Of a DNA stretch of 64,000 nucleotides, positions 35,733 to 64,000 are shown one piece after another. The DNA comes from Mercenaria mercenaria (Eukaryota; Mollusca; Bivalvia; Venerida; Veneridae): positions 6,570,501 through 6,634,500 of the forward strand of contig NC_069367.1 in assembly GCF_021730395.1 (NCBI RefSeq). Reading direction: 5' to 3'. The notes beneath the pieces were generated by a model. The model was not told the DNA's origin, did no database searches, and saw only the letters and a program-made list of their open reading frames with translations. Numbering within the stretch: the first letter of the stretch is position 1; each line of letters begins with the position of its first letter. The translations under genes were made by a program, and so were the position numbers.

Positions 35733-35821
35733 CGGAAATCACAGTTTGTTTTACATTTTGTTTCAAAGTGTTTCCACGGAAATGACAGTTTGTTTTACAT
35801 TTTGTTTCAAAGTGTTTCCAA
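35733..35821. repeat. Recent 44-bp tandem duplication
   Basis: The word 'acagtttgttttacattttg' followed by 'tttcaaagtgtttcca' occurs twice, 44 bases apart, and is identical over about 36 bases. Confidence 0.85.
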
Positions 35822-35859
35822 ATCTCTAGAACATCTTTTATAGGGGGTCAGCATTTTAA

Positions 35860-36345
35860 TATACACATGTGCATCTCGCCATTTACAGTTTATTATGAAT
35901 ATAATTCTTAGTCTTATCTGCCAAACAGGTGACGTGCAGTTGTATTATTTACGGAAGCGTGGAGGGGACATCGGATTTTTTATTTTAGTTTATGTCGTGG
36001 CCACGAGGTATACTAAGATGAAACAAACGAAAAACAAAAATTGTTATCTCGTGGCCACGAGATATAACTAAGAAAAAAAAAACACAACAATTTCTTAATT
36101 CGTGGCTTCCGTAATTTTTACATCTAAAACAGCTCACATGCTCCGATTATGACAAGTCACGTACTCGTCAGCGTTTTCAAGTTCAGTTGTAGCTGGACAC
36201 GCATAAAGTAGCTTCATTTTTATAAACAGGGGTCTGTCACATACTATGACAGAAGGAAGAAATGTTTTAAATATTTTTTTATAAAATGTTTAGGTCCCTA
36301 TTTTCTCAAAAACTATAAGAGCTACAGACTTTGAAACCGTTTGCA
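35860..36345. other. Third partial copy of the transporter 5' flank, split by a MITE
   Basis: 35,870-35,945 matches 14,265-14,340 ('catctcgccatttacag', 'gacgtgcagttgta'). 36,128-36,345 matches 29,920-30,230 ('cacgtactcgtcagcgtttt', 'gaaggaagaaatgtttta', 'gctacag..tttgaaac'). A MITE at 35,950-36,114 separates the two. No transporter exon accompanies it. It could be the remnant of a third gene copy or a smaller separate duplication. Confidence 0.7.
35950..36114. repeat. MITE with 'tacggaagc' ends and 'cgtggccacgag' words
   Basis: The ends 'tttacggaagcgtgg' and 'cgtggcttccgtaat' are inverted. Inside are two 'tcgtggccacgag' self-complementary words. It interrupts the duplicated flank segment described at 35,860-36,345. 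Confidence 0.65.
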
Positions 36346-37127
36346 CGCATGTGTATCCGGCATTGGCTTCAAAATTTCGGGGTGTGGGTGGGGAGGCGGG
36401 GGTGGGGGGGGGGGGGGTAACGCTCCCCTGCCATCGAATTAGTGGCAGTCTTCATATGCACCAAATGAATATAATAAAGTGTCACAGTCCTCCTTTCCGC
36501 TAAATAATTATTTTTATTTTTTTATTGTCATCAGTAGAATCATGTTTCTTGATTTGATAGAATGACCAGTCTTTCTTTTTCGTTTTGTGGAAGATGTTTT
36601 CAGTTTTAGTAGCCGTGATCTTCTGACCTGTACCAGAGTTCATACAGACTAACTGAACAAAATGTTAAGGACTTTTTAAGGATCTTTTTCTTATTTCCAA
36701 TGACTATTTTCTTTCTGTATTTCTATGAACACTATTTTGATATCTCTTCTTTCAAAACTGAGTTTTTGTAGGTCAGAGGCGCATTGTTTAATTAATGTTA
36801 ACTGTTCCATCACCAACATATTATTTGATTAATATGTTTACTGTTTCGTCAACAATAACCTTGCCGACATATTGCTGGATGTAAACTTCATGCAATGAAT
36901 AGTGCGCAAGCTAGGAACCAGTGTTTTCGTCCCACTTTCTACCTTGTTACGATTAACGTATTTCGCCACTACAAATAGCGTCACCACATTTGCCATGTAC
37001 ATGTATTTTCCATAATTTTCACGTAGTTAGTAAAAATTTCAAAACTTCACTCAAAGTTTAGGACTTTTAACCATATTTCATGACTTTTTAAGTACTCTTA
37101 AGAGTCAGGAATAAATTTAAGCACGGG

Positions 37128-38100
37128 ACCCAAAGCAGTTCCTTAAGGAATCCGGATGTTACATCGTGCCAGTAAGATTTCTGTCCATTAATGATGACAC
37201 GCTGTTTTCTACATGTTAGGAAATGTTCTATCTAATCTAGAAGTTCAACTTGTATGCCATATTTCTGTATTTTTTCAATTATACGCTTGTGCGGAATACT
37301 ATCAACTGCTTTTTTGTATATGACTAAATGAATCATATCAGTCGTGAAATTGCAGTATATCATCAAGAACGTCCAGTAATTGCAATACACAACTGCATTT
37401 ACTGCGGTTGTGATCCACTAAACAAATTGTTAGTTTCCATGTGATGCATCAATACATTTCTTACTGATCTTTTTCACAAAACCTTTATGGTACTGAGGTT
37501 AAAGATATGGGTCTACAGTTTGAACATGTGTTTCACTTTTGTTTTTGTGTAATGCAGTGATGTGTCTTCAGAAATAACTCCGTACTCAAAAGTTTTGTTA
37601 CGATCGAAGAGAGTAGAGAATTTAAAACAGTGGCACATTCCTTCAAAAGTTTTGGAGGTACATGTGCATGTAATAGAATTTAACCCATTGATTTTGAAAT
37701 TTTGAGGGCATTAAGTCTGTTGAATACTTCATTTGTTGAAACTGCAACCTTTGTAATAGGAGTTCCATTGTATCTAGTGGCAAAAGCAGGAACAATATCA
37801 TTTGGCAGAAGAAAGTTATCAACAAATTAACATTTTGTTCTTCATCACACACCGTTATTCCGATCTTTCATTTCATTCTCTTCTCAAAGTGTTCCTTAGT
37901 TTCACGTGTCACTTTCGTGCATCTCTTTCTTACTTCACAATATTTTTGGAAATCATATCTGCGTTTTCTACGTAGAATTGTATTCCAGGCTTTTCTTTTC
38001 GTTTTTACTGCTTTCATACTTTAATAATTCATCCATTTTTTCCTTCCTACGTGGTCCTTGTTTATTCAAAGGAACATTTTTCTCACCACAATTTTGAATT
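37128..38100 (-). mobile_element. LINE (non-LTR retrotransposon) reverse-transcriptase remnant
   Basis: On the minus strand, about 37,140-37,330 translates to KAVDSIPHKRIIEKIQKYGI, then RKQRVIINGQ and DVTSG, the standard LINE RT palm and downstream motifs. About 37,500-37,560 gives NCRPISLTSV, the RT finger motif. About 37,640-37,860 looks like the preceding linker. Stops and frame changes interrupt it, so it is a dead 5'- and 3'-truncated copy. The clade is not assigned. LINEs supply the machinery that spreads SINEs such as those listed here. Confidence 0.8.
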
Positions 38101-39055
38101 TTGTTACTAACAAACTCCCAACTTTCCTACAGCATTAAGATTTTTCATATGCTCCCAATCGACAACTTCGACAGCCCGATCTTTCTGATCAATTTACGAT
38201 CTCTCTCAATAAGAAAATGAAACCGACGTGTCGTTAGAATTATGCACCCTACACAGCTTCCTGAACATGACGACGTTCTAACATTGAAATTTTAAACATG
38301 CGCCGATAAAACAATTAATGAAAGATCGGAACTTTTTCTATGGTAAGTTTTTTTTCCCTTCATTTCCCGATACTCTGGACACAACTCAGCAAAGAAATAA
38401 CAAAGAATTTATACAGTATAGCTTTAAGTATATATAAATTTTAGACCTATTTTTTCCAGCGTAACAACATGCATCCATGTGTTACAAAGACGATATGTCC
38501 TCGAAACTAGTGTCAAAGGTTATTAGAACATTAGTTCAATAAATGAACAGTTGCTTACCATATTTCTCCAAGTCCTCTAACACAAAAACATGTATGTAGG
38601 TTCTGCACCGGCAACATTAAAAAATCACAGTCTTTTCCATGTGCATGAAACATTTGTTTACATTCAATTATGTGTATGTGCAAGAACGTGAATTTCGTCA
38701 CTTCTGGTGTAATATGTAAAGTATGGTATTTCGGACAAACAATTTATCATTTCTTGCGGAAAATAGCATTGAGGTATATTTATGACAGGTATTATTTATT
38801 TTGACGAAAACAAATTGAATATTCAAGTCTATTACTTGCAAAAGAGAAATGGAGACAGAGTTGATACCATATGTTAATGTCACAAGACTTTTCTGATGTT
38901 CATCTTCAAAAATAAAATAAAAAATACGTGTCTGGATGTTTGCTGGAATAAAACTCCAGAAAATGTGTTCGTCGATGATTTTAAGGTTTTGTGATCTATG
39001 TATCTTCAAACGCTTTCATAAGATAGACTCAGTTACTGGCAGATTTAAAAATTTG

Positions 39056-39308
39056 AAAAACCGCGCTGACTTACAATTCCTTGCCCGTCACCGTCGATAT
39101 GGAATCAAAACCTCACTTGAGGTGTAAAATTCTTCATGCAAGGAAGATATCCAGATGGCTTACCTAAAGTAGGTGGTTCTACCCATGTGCTCGCTCATGC
39201 CTGAAACCATGCCTGTTTAGGCACCCGAGGTCTTTTCCCACCAACAAAAGTTGGAAAATTCAACATATGACCTAAAATGTGTCGGTGTGTCTCTAAACCC
39301 AACAAAAT
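39056..39308 (+). repeat. tRNA-derived SINE, family 1, diverged
   Basis: Body word 'ggaagatatccagatggctt', then 'catatgacctaaaatgtgtc' and tail 'ctctaaacccaacaaaat'. The head is badly eroded. Confidence 0.65.
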
Positions 39309-39659
39309 AAACTAAATAACATTGTTCCCGTTTTTCTGTTTTCTGTGTTCCTTTGATTTAAAGTTAAGCAACCAACAAACCAAAGAAATATTTGGTAAAC
39401 GAACAACATCTTTACCAACAATATGCCAGTCGAATATACATTTTACAATACTGTCCCAGATGACTGAAAATATTAAAATATTCTTCAAAAGCCGCCCCCC
39501 GCACCCCCCCCCCCCACTCCCAACCCCACGCCATTAAGAAATGAATGTCATTGTAAAGAAATGTGCAATTTCATCTCTGGGATGTTATTGCAAACTGCAT
39601 CTTACGTTCTCTGAAAATTGAGGTATTCTTCTTCAAAATATGGACCCAGTGTAAGATCA

Positions 39660-39800
39660 AAATATATTACCACATTAGAACACATGATGGAATCTAGCCG
39701 GTTTTCAAAAGGAACCGATATTCTTTAAGGGGCCAAAACTCTGGAACGAAGATGACGGGATCTGGCCAGTTTTCGAAAGGTACCGAGATATTGTACTAAT
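39660..39800 (+). repeat. Fragment related to the repeat at 10,900-11,640
   Basis: It contains 'gatggaatctagccggtttt', 'ggggccaaaactctggaac' and 'ccagttttcgaaaggtaccg', the same words as the array in intron 1 of transporter copy 1. Confidence 0.7.
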
Positions 39801-39872
39801 ACAAGTTGCATGAATAATGAACCTTAGAAGTGTTAATCTCCGTCAAACGTTAGAATACTCGAGAGAAGTAAT

Positions 39873-40037
39873 AGGTGGGCTCAATTCAACCCTTACCGGA
39901 CTATCCAGACCACGTGGTTGGGTACACGATGTTTCAATCAGGTATGTCTCGCAGCTCAACTAGACTGACTGAAACAAGTGTAAATCGGGCCAGATCAGTG
40001 TACCGGGCGAAATCGGGGTATAAAATCGAGCCCACCT
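39873..40037. repeat. 165-bp MITE
   Basis: The ends 'aggtgggctcaattc' and 'aaaatcgagcccacct' are inverted with one mismatch over 14 bases. Most of the open frame beginning near 39,875 lies within it, so that frame is not treated as a gene. Confidence 0.7.
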
Positions 40038-41445
40038 CATGCATTAAAGGAAGCTCATTTAATGTACTTATAAAGTTCTCATATGAAAGACCTAAAACAG
40101 ACAAAAACCAACAAAGTATACCTCAGTTTCTGGACAAAATGAAGCATTCTCTAAGTCTCTCAAAGTTCAATACTGAAAAAAAAATGTTGATATCACCAAG
40201 CTATTTCTTACATAGATCTATATCTGAAGAAGTGATGGTAAATAAATTACAACAAACTTCAAAAATTATATTTTATTGCTTTTGTATATAAACAACACAT
40301 TGATATGTATCTGAACCACAGTATATATATGTACACAAGCTAATATATATATGTCATTAATAGTGTCATTTTTCGCAAACATAGCAAAAATAAAATAATA
40401 AAAAAAACATTCAGTGCACTAACACCTCTTACCATCTCTGTACTTTAAAATGTAGTTACATGTACTCTACATGAAGTTACAATAGTTCTGCATTAAACTT
40501 AGATCCAGCAGTAATCAGTATACAAGATTTTTCACAAGAAAGTAAAATATCTCTGCCAAAGTACATTAATTAGAACATAGTCAAAGACAAATTTACATAA
40601 AGTACGTCCCACAAAATCTTGTGAATTAACCTTAAATGAAATAGATCTGCCTCTCATTGTGTTTAAATATACAGGCTTAACACCAGCGGTTTGTTTTTAT
40701 TTATCTTCAGTCTAGACACAAATAAGTCATTTTTACACACAGCTTCACCCTTCTAGATTTGTACTTTCTTATTTGCTTTATTTCTGCAAAATGTTTGGAT
40801 TTGAAAATAATTAAATCCATATCTATTAGGTAACAAACACACATTTGGAATATGGAATAAACTGGAAAAGACAAGACACGTGAAATATATCACAGGAATA
40901 ATATGGAATGTAAATACATATATAAATAACAGAAAATGATCTTCTAACAAATGTCAAAGAGCCCCCTCCCTACCTCCCCAGCTCACACTTCAAATTAGCA
41001 GACGAGACCCTACTCCCTATAGTCTGCAAAGGAAAAAGAAACATATATTTTTTCCTTAAATTTAGGTATTCTATTCTTAAAATACAAAGAAACTGTAATG
41101 TTTTATTCAAATTTATCCACAGTGAAAGGTGCAATCATTTTTTATCTGGAATGAACATGCAAACAAATCCCTAAATATAATGTGTGTAATCACCTGTTTT
41201 TATTCTGGAATGGTTATTCTATATGGAATGTTTATTCATATGTTCTTGAACTGGAATGTTTATTCATCTCTATCTTTTTGGGAATGTCAATTCAAAGGAA
41301 TGTATGCAATCCTATTTCTTTCTTTAAAGAGATTAATTTTACAAAAATAAAAAAAAAATATCCCAAGAAATAATTAAGTAGAAATAATAGATTCATTGGA
41401 TTATGCCTTATTATTTGGTATAGTCGTACTGCAAGCAAACCACAA

Positions 41446-41580
41446 TTAACCCTTAGCCTGCTAAATTTCTAAAATGGACTGGTCCATCATTCAATTTGGG
41501 CAATACCATTCATTATTCGAAGGGGTGTTCACTGAAAATTTACTGACTGAATCACTTGCCACCAGCAGGCTAAAAGTTAA
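41446..41580 (+). repeat. TTAA-bounded MITE lacking the hairpin module
   Basis: TTAA at 41,446-41,449 and 41,577-41,580, ends CCCTTAGCCTGCT and AGCAGGCTAAAAG. It matches 26,513-26,725 except that the 69-bp hairpin is missing: 'gactgaat' is joined directly to 'cacttgcc'. In the long form these flank the hairpin at two 'gaat' words, so deletion between short direct repeats is likely. Confidence 0.85.
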
Positions 41581-42967
41581 ATAATTTAATCAAATATAAA
41601 ATCTTAATTAATATTCAATTAGTTGTGGTAGTAATATCCAATGCAAAAAGACCAGCTTTTCTCACCTAATCTAATTCTTAAGTTAAAATATTAATATCAA
41701 ACAAACCATGCACACCTGAAGCCATATTTATGTAAATAAGTTGTCACATTTTAAACTGGAATATTCTTTTAAACTACAAAATCCTTAAACAAGATAACGC
41801 AAAACTCATCCCTCAATGTTACACACAATAACACAAACTCATAAACAAGAAACCTTGTGTAATTGTTCATTTCTGCAAAATTTCATTTTTCACAACCCTT
41901 CTTTGTATCAAAAAACTAGAAAAACAATTTATATGAATATCAATTAGGCAAATTAAAACCAGAATATTAAACAAGAGCTCAAATTTCCAAAACAATTGCA
42001 TTATGAATATTAATCAGGCAGATTTAAACATGAATATTCAAAGCAGGACTAACTGAATCACCACTAAGGAACATATAGACTGCCTCACTTACATCAAACA
42101 AATTTAATCAATAAAACAGACTGACTGGCCCGTGAATATTAAAGAGTAACTAGATTTATTGATGAATATTCATAAACAATCCTGATGAATATTATAACTG
42201 AATTATTGACAGAAACAACCAATTACACAATGCTGTACATAGTAACACATAAAAGATGCACATCTGTCTGACGGACAAGGTCAAGTATAAAGCATTTATA
42301 TACGTTCTCACAACCTTGAAATACTTCTTAATAAAGGTACCTTTATATACATTCTTACAACTGTCATATATACATTCATAGTTAATATTTTGTTTTAACC
42401 TAATATATCTTAACAAAATATGAAAGATAGAAATATTCTCCAAATAAAGTGGAACATTTTAATGCAGTCAATTCGTACGATGTTAAATCTAATACACATA
42501 TTCAAATTCAGTAGGTTCCAAGCATGATCACTTATCTATTAATAGAATCTGTGAAAATCTTTTGGAAGCAAAGAACACAACCAAGCAACATAATAGCCGA
42601 CTCGGTTTAACCGAGTCTGTTCATGAGAGGTACTGAAATGTGCAAAAGTCTTTGTTTCTGTTGGAAACATTGAGTGTAATAAAACTTTTTTTTTTCATAA
42701 CTTTTGGGAACTCTTTAAGTGTTACTGCAGTAAAACATTTCAAATTATTTTCTTCTCTGGTACTCTATGTCTAGGTATAAATAATCTTTAAGTAAAAAAA
42801 TTGTCAGAGACAACAACAGTAATATATACATGAAATATTATGTCTGTTTAAGGGAGACAGGAGAATATATATTCTATTCAACATCACAAAAAATGTCACC
42901 ATGGTAACTCAAATTATGTCATATTAGAAAATGTTCATCTTATATATGGTAACTTGGCAACCAAACA

Positions 42968-43156
42968 ATTACAGCTGAAATTCGATACCTCGAAATCGCT
43001 TATCTCAAAATTCTGGCTATATCGACGACATTTTCAAGTCCGGTCTCAAAAACGCATGACAACATTTCATTTTAATTTTCTTAATTTGGGTTACCTCTAT
43101 GTAAAACTATCGACCCTTTGGCATTTGAAATACAGAATTTCAACTGTATCATACTG
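42968..43156. repeat. MITE-like repeat with 'acagctgaaattc' ends
   Basis: Left 'acagctgaaattcgatacct' and right 'gaatttcaactgtat' are inverted. The words 'gatacctcgaaatc' and 'ctatatcgacg' also occur in the related element at 47,127-47,541. Confidence 0.55.
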
Positions 43157-44245
43157 CGTTCTACTTGAACTGGTATCTTTCAAATTATTTACAAATACCT
43201 CTCCTTGATGTACAACATATAGTCTTAAATTGTGACAGTCGATAAGACCATCTCCCACATAAATATCTACATAAGTAATGTGATCAAATTTCATATAAAA
43301 TTGTGTGATGACATATAGCACAACTGTGACTGGCTTTGCTGGATTTTTATAATAAATGTGATACTGGATTTATAAGCACATGTGATGGATTTTTAGCATG
43401 TAGTGATATTACAAAAAAAAGCACATTTTCATATTTTACATAAGTTATATCATTGATCTCTATACATGTAATTTGCCCTATGCCATCGTTTCATATAAAT
43501 TGCCCATATAAGATACTGTAACTTTTGTTGTTTTGCTTTTTGTTTAGGGTTTAACTTCATTTTTCAACAGTATTTTAGTCATCAGCATTTGTAAGGAACT
43601 ACTTTTCATGGATTCCATGCTTGAATGAATCCAAAAAAAATAAGACCACATAAAAGAGTCAAATCTTCATTTATTTCATGTTCCGGAGTCAAAATCCTCA
43701 AATTTATATCCCAAAGGAAATAGCCGTTTTGGCCAAAACCACGGAATTTCATGCCCCCGCCCCCCACCACAAAAATAAGTGACTTCACAGAATCCCAGGG
43801 ACCAGACCTGCAGTTATACTTAAATGTATCACATTTTAATTTCAGATTAGGCCATAGTATTTATTTGAAAAACGTTATAATTAAAGTTTGTAATTTTGTT
43901 GCTGAATGGCATAATTGCAGAAGAAATCATAACATCATTTTTTACATTTCCAATTTCAAACAAATATGTCGTTAAACAATAGACACAGCATGCTCCATAA
44001 TGAATGTGAGCATTTTTCTGATACATGTACAAAACATAAGCATGTCTACAATATTTTCATGTGCTGTAATTTGAACACATAATTGTGTGGTTAGATGTGT
44101 AAATATGGACACATGTGTATATAAATATGTTTCGTTTTTAATCATTTACATTTCACCATCAGTAAATTTGCAGAAATGTCAAATTATTTTTCAAATAAAT
44201 CTTTTTCCTTCCTGGAAAATGTTAACTAATGACTGCAAATGCTCT

Positions 44246-44251
44246 TTTATT
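44246..44251 (-). terminator. Candidate poly(A) signal of the myosin gene
   Basis: TTTATT on the plus strand (AATAAA on the gene strand) about 100 bases beyond the TAA. Position suggests a short 3' UTR, but other hexamers occur further on. Confidence 0.4.
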
Positions 44252-44349
44252 GATCTGACTCCAAAATTAGGAGGCTACAAAAACTGCCATAAGATTTACA
44301 AAATGTCTTGTGAAAGTAGTCTCCCTTTTTATCCAGAGTCATAACAGAG

Positions 44350-63244
<18,895 letters not shown>

Positions 63245-64000
63245 CTGTAATTGTTTAAATAAGATAATCGATTTAGTAATAACTTTGGCTTTACAGACGG
63301 CAACAATGAGGAACCTTAAAATCCAGCTCTAAACTAGTGTTACAAGATGATATCTTCTACTAATCTCCCTCTATTTTTGTATTGGATTTATCAAAGTATA
63401 TACTTCAACTTAAGGGTAAGTGTGTACGAAAATAATGAAATAGGGCTGTGTGTAAAGCAAAGGACTGGTGTGTGTATGTGAATACATTCTTGGCTCCATC
63501 TATTTATAACAAGTGCGAAAATTGCACAAAAATGAAGAATTAAATATGTAATGTACTGCTACATCTAAACAGGACACTGTTTTAAAAACAATTTCTCCCG
63601 GTCGACAAAAACACAAAACATGAACAAGACAATGCAATATTACAAACATAACATAAAATTTGCAGGAACGAGTTTAAATATTTTGCATGGCCAACATTTA
63701 TTAGATATTTTCTATTAAATGACAATCTTTCAAAGCATCTATATATAATTGTGAATTTAACATAATGGAAAAATTCTATATGGTCAACAGTTATTAATTT
63801 TTAAAATATTTTCCATTAATTGACAACTTTTCAAAGCATCTATGTATTATTGTGAATTTAATGTAATGTGTAAGCAGCACACACAGACCTGTGGAACTTC
63901 ATAAGACAGAAAATAAGCATTTTCGTTTTACTACAAATTGACTTTTTAAAAGCATTTTTTTCCTTCAGAATGCAATGTCCTAGAAATTTCTTCATTATCA
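63245..64000. other. Myosin intron reaching the window edge
   Basis: No exon is seen upstream of the 63,244 acceptor. A diverged tandem duplication, about 92 bases per unit, lies at 63,685-63,870 ('ttcaaagcatctat' and 'tattgtgaattta' words repeat). Confidence 0.6.

Larger units (their letters stand above)
40038..44349. other. Gene-poor 3' flank of the myosin gene
   Basis: AT-rich. It contains a TTAA MITE (41,446-41,580), a MITE-like repeat (42,968-43,156) and a 19-bp palindrome at 42,599. No exons were recognised on either strand. The part next to 44,350 should hold the myosin 3' UTR. Confidence 0.5.

Noticed and set aside
39875-40291. 138-codon open frame
   Set aside because: Its first half lies inside a MITE with inverted ends and it has no domain or homologue that I recognise.

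Overview
The window looks like nuclear DNA of a bivalve mollusc, probably a venerid-type clam. This rests on genes split by short phase-consistent exons, AT-rich introns, tRNA-derived SINEs ending in a conserved 'gacgttaaacccaac' tail, fold-back repeats, and a short (CCCTAA)n tract. The species is not proven. There are no bacterial operons, CRISPR arrays or rRNA genes, and I found no credible stand-alone tRNA gene.

Layout. (1) 1-30,400: two tandem minus-strand copies of a six-exon SLC16/monocarboxylate-transporter-like gene, copy 1 at 4,161-11,948 and copy 2 at 21,578-29,149. All five coding introns are phase 1 and fall at the same places, including a GC donor after exon 4. Flanks are also duplicated, and a fragment of the 5' flank recurs at 35,860-36,345. 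Insertions found in one copy but not the other give a relative time scale. (2) 17,090-20,060, between the copies: a decayed Ty3/Gypsy fossil with a SINE inside it. (3) 31,697-33,454: a single-exon plus-strand gene for a RING-less TRIM-like protein (two B-boxes, coiled coil, beta-propeller). (4) 33,500-44,300: repeat-rich DNA with a LINE reverse-transcriptase remnant, MITEs and SINEs, and no convincing gene. (5) 44,350-63,244: the 3' half of an unconventional myosin-VIIa gene on the minus strand. Its 22 exons join in frame to 1,213 codons plus stop and give MyTH4-FERM-SH3-MyTH4-FERM. The motor, IQ and first coiled-coil exons lie beyond 64,000.

Most notable signals. The myosin gene holds what looks like a U12-type AT-AC intron (55,855-56,358), with a donor matching the minor-spliceosome consensus, a branch-point match and an AC 3' end. 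A hairpin module of about 69 bp occurs in two or three different repeat families with compensatory stem changes. A TTAA-bounded MITE family recurs four times. A Tc1/mariner-like element sits inside one copy of a ~166-bp-array repeat and has a second copy of that repeat inserted in it.

The transporter copies, the TRIM-like gene and the myosin show no sign of forming a pathway together. All coordinates were read by eye from the sequence. Splice sites were chosen by GT-AG (or stated exception) plus frame and remembered family homology, without RNA evidence.
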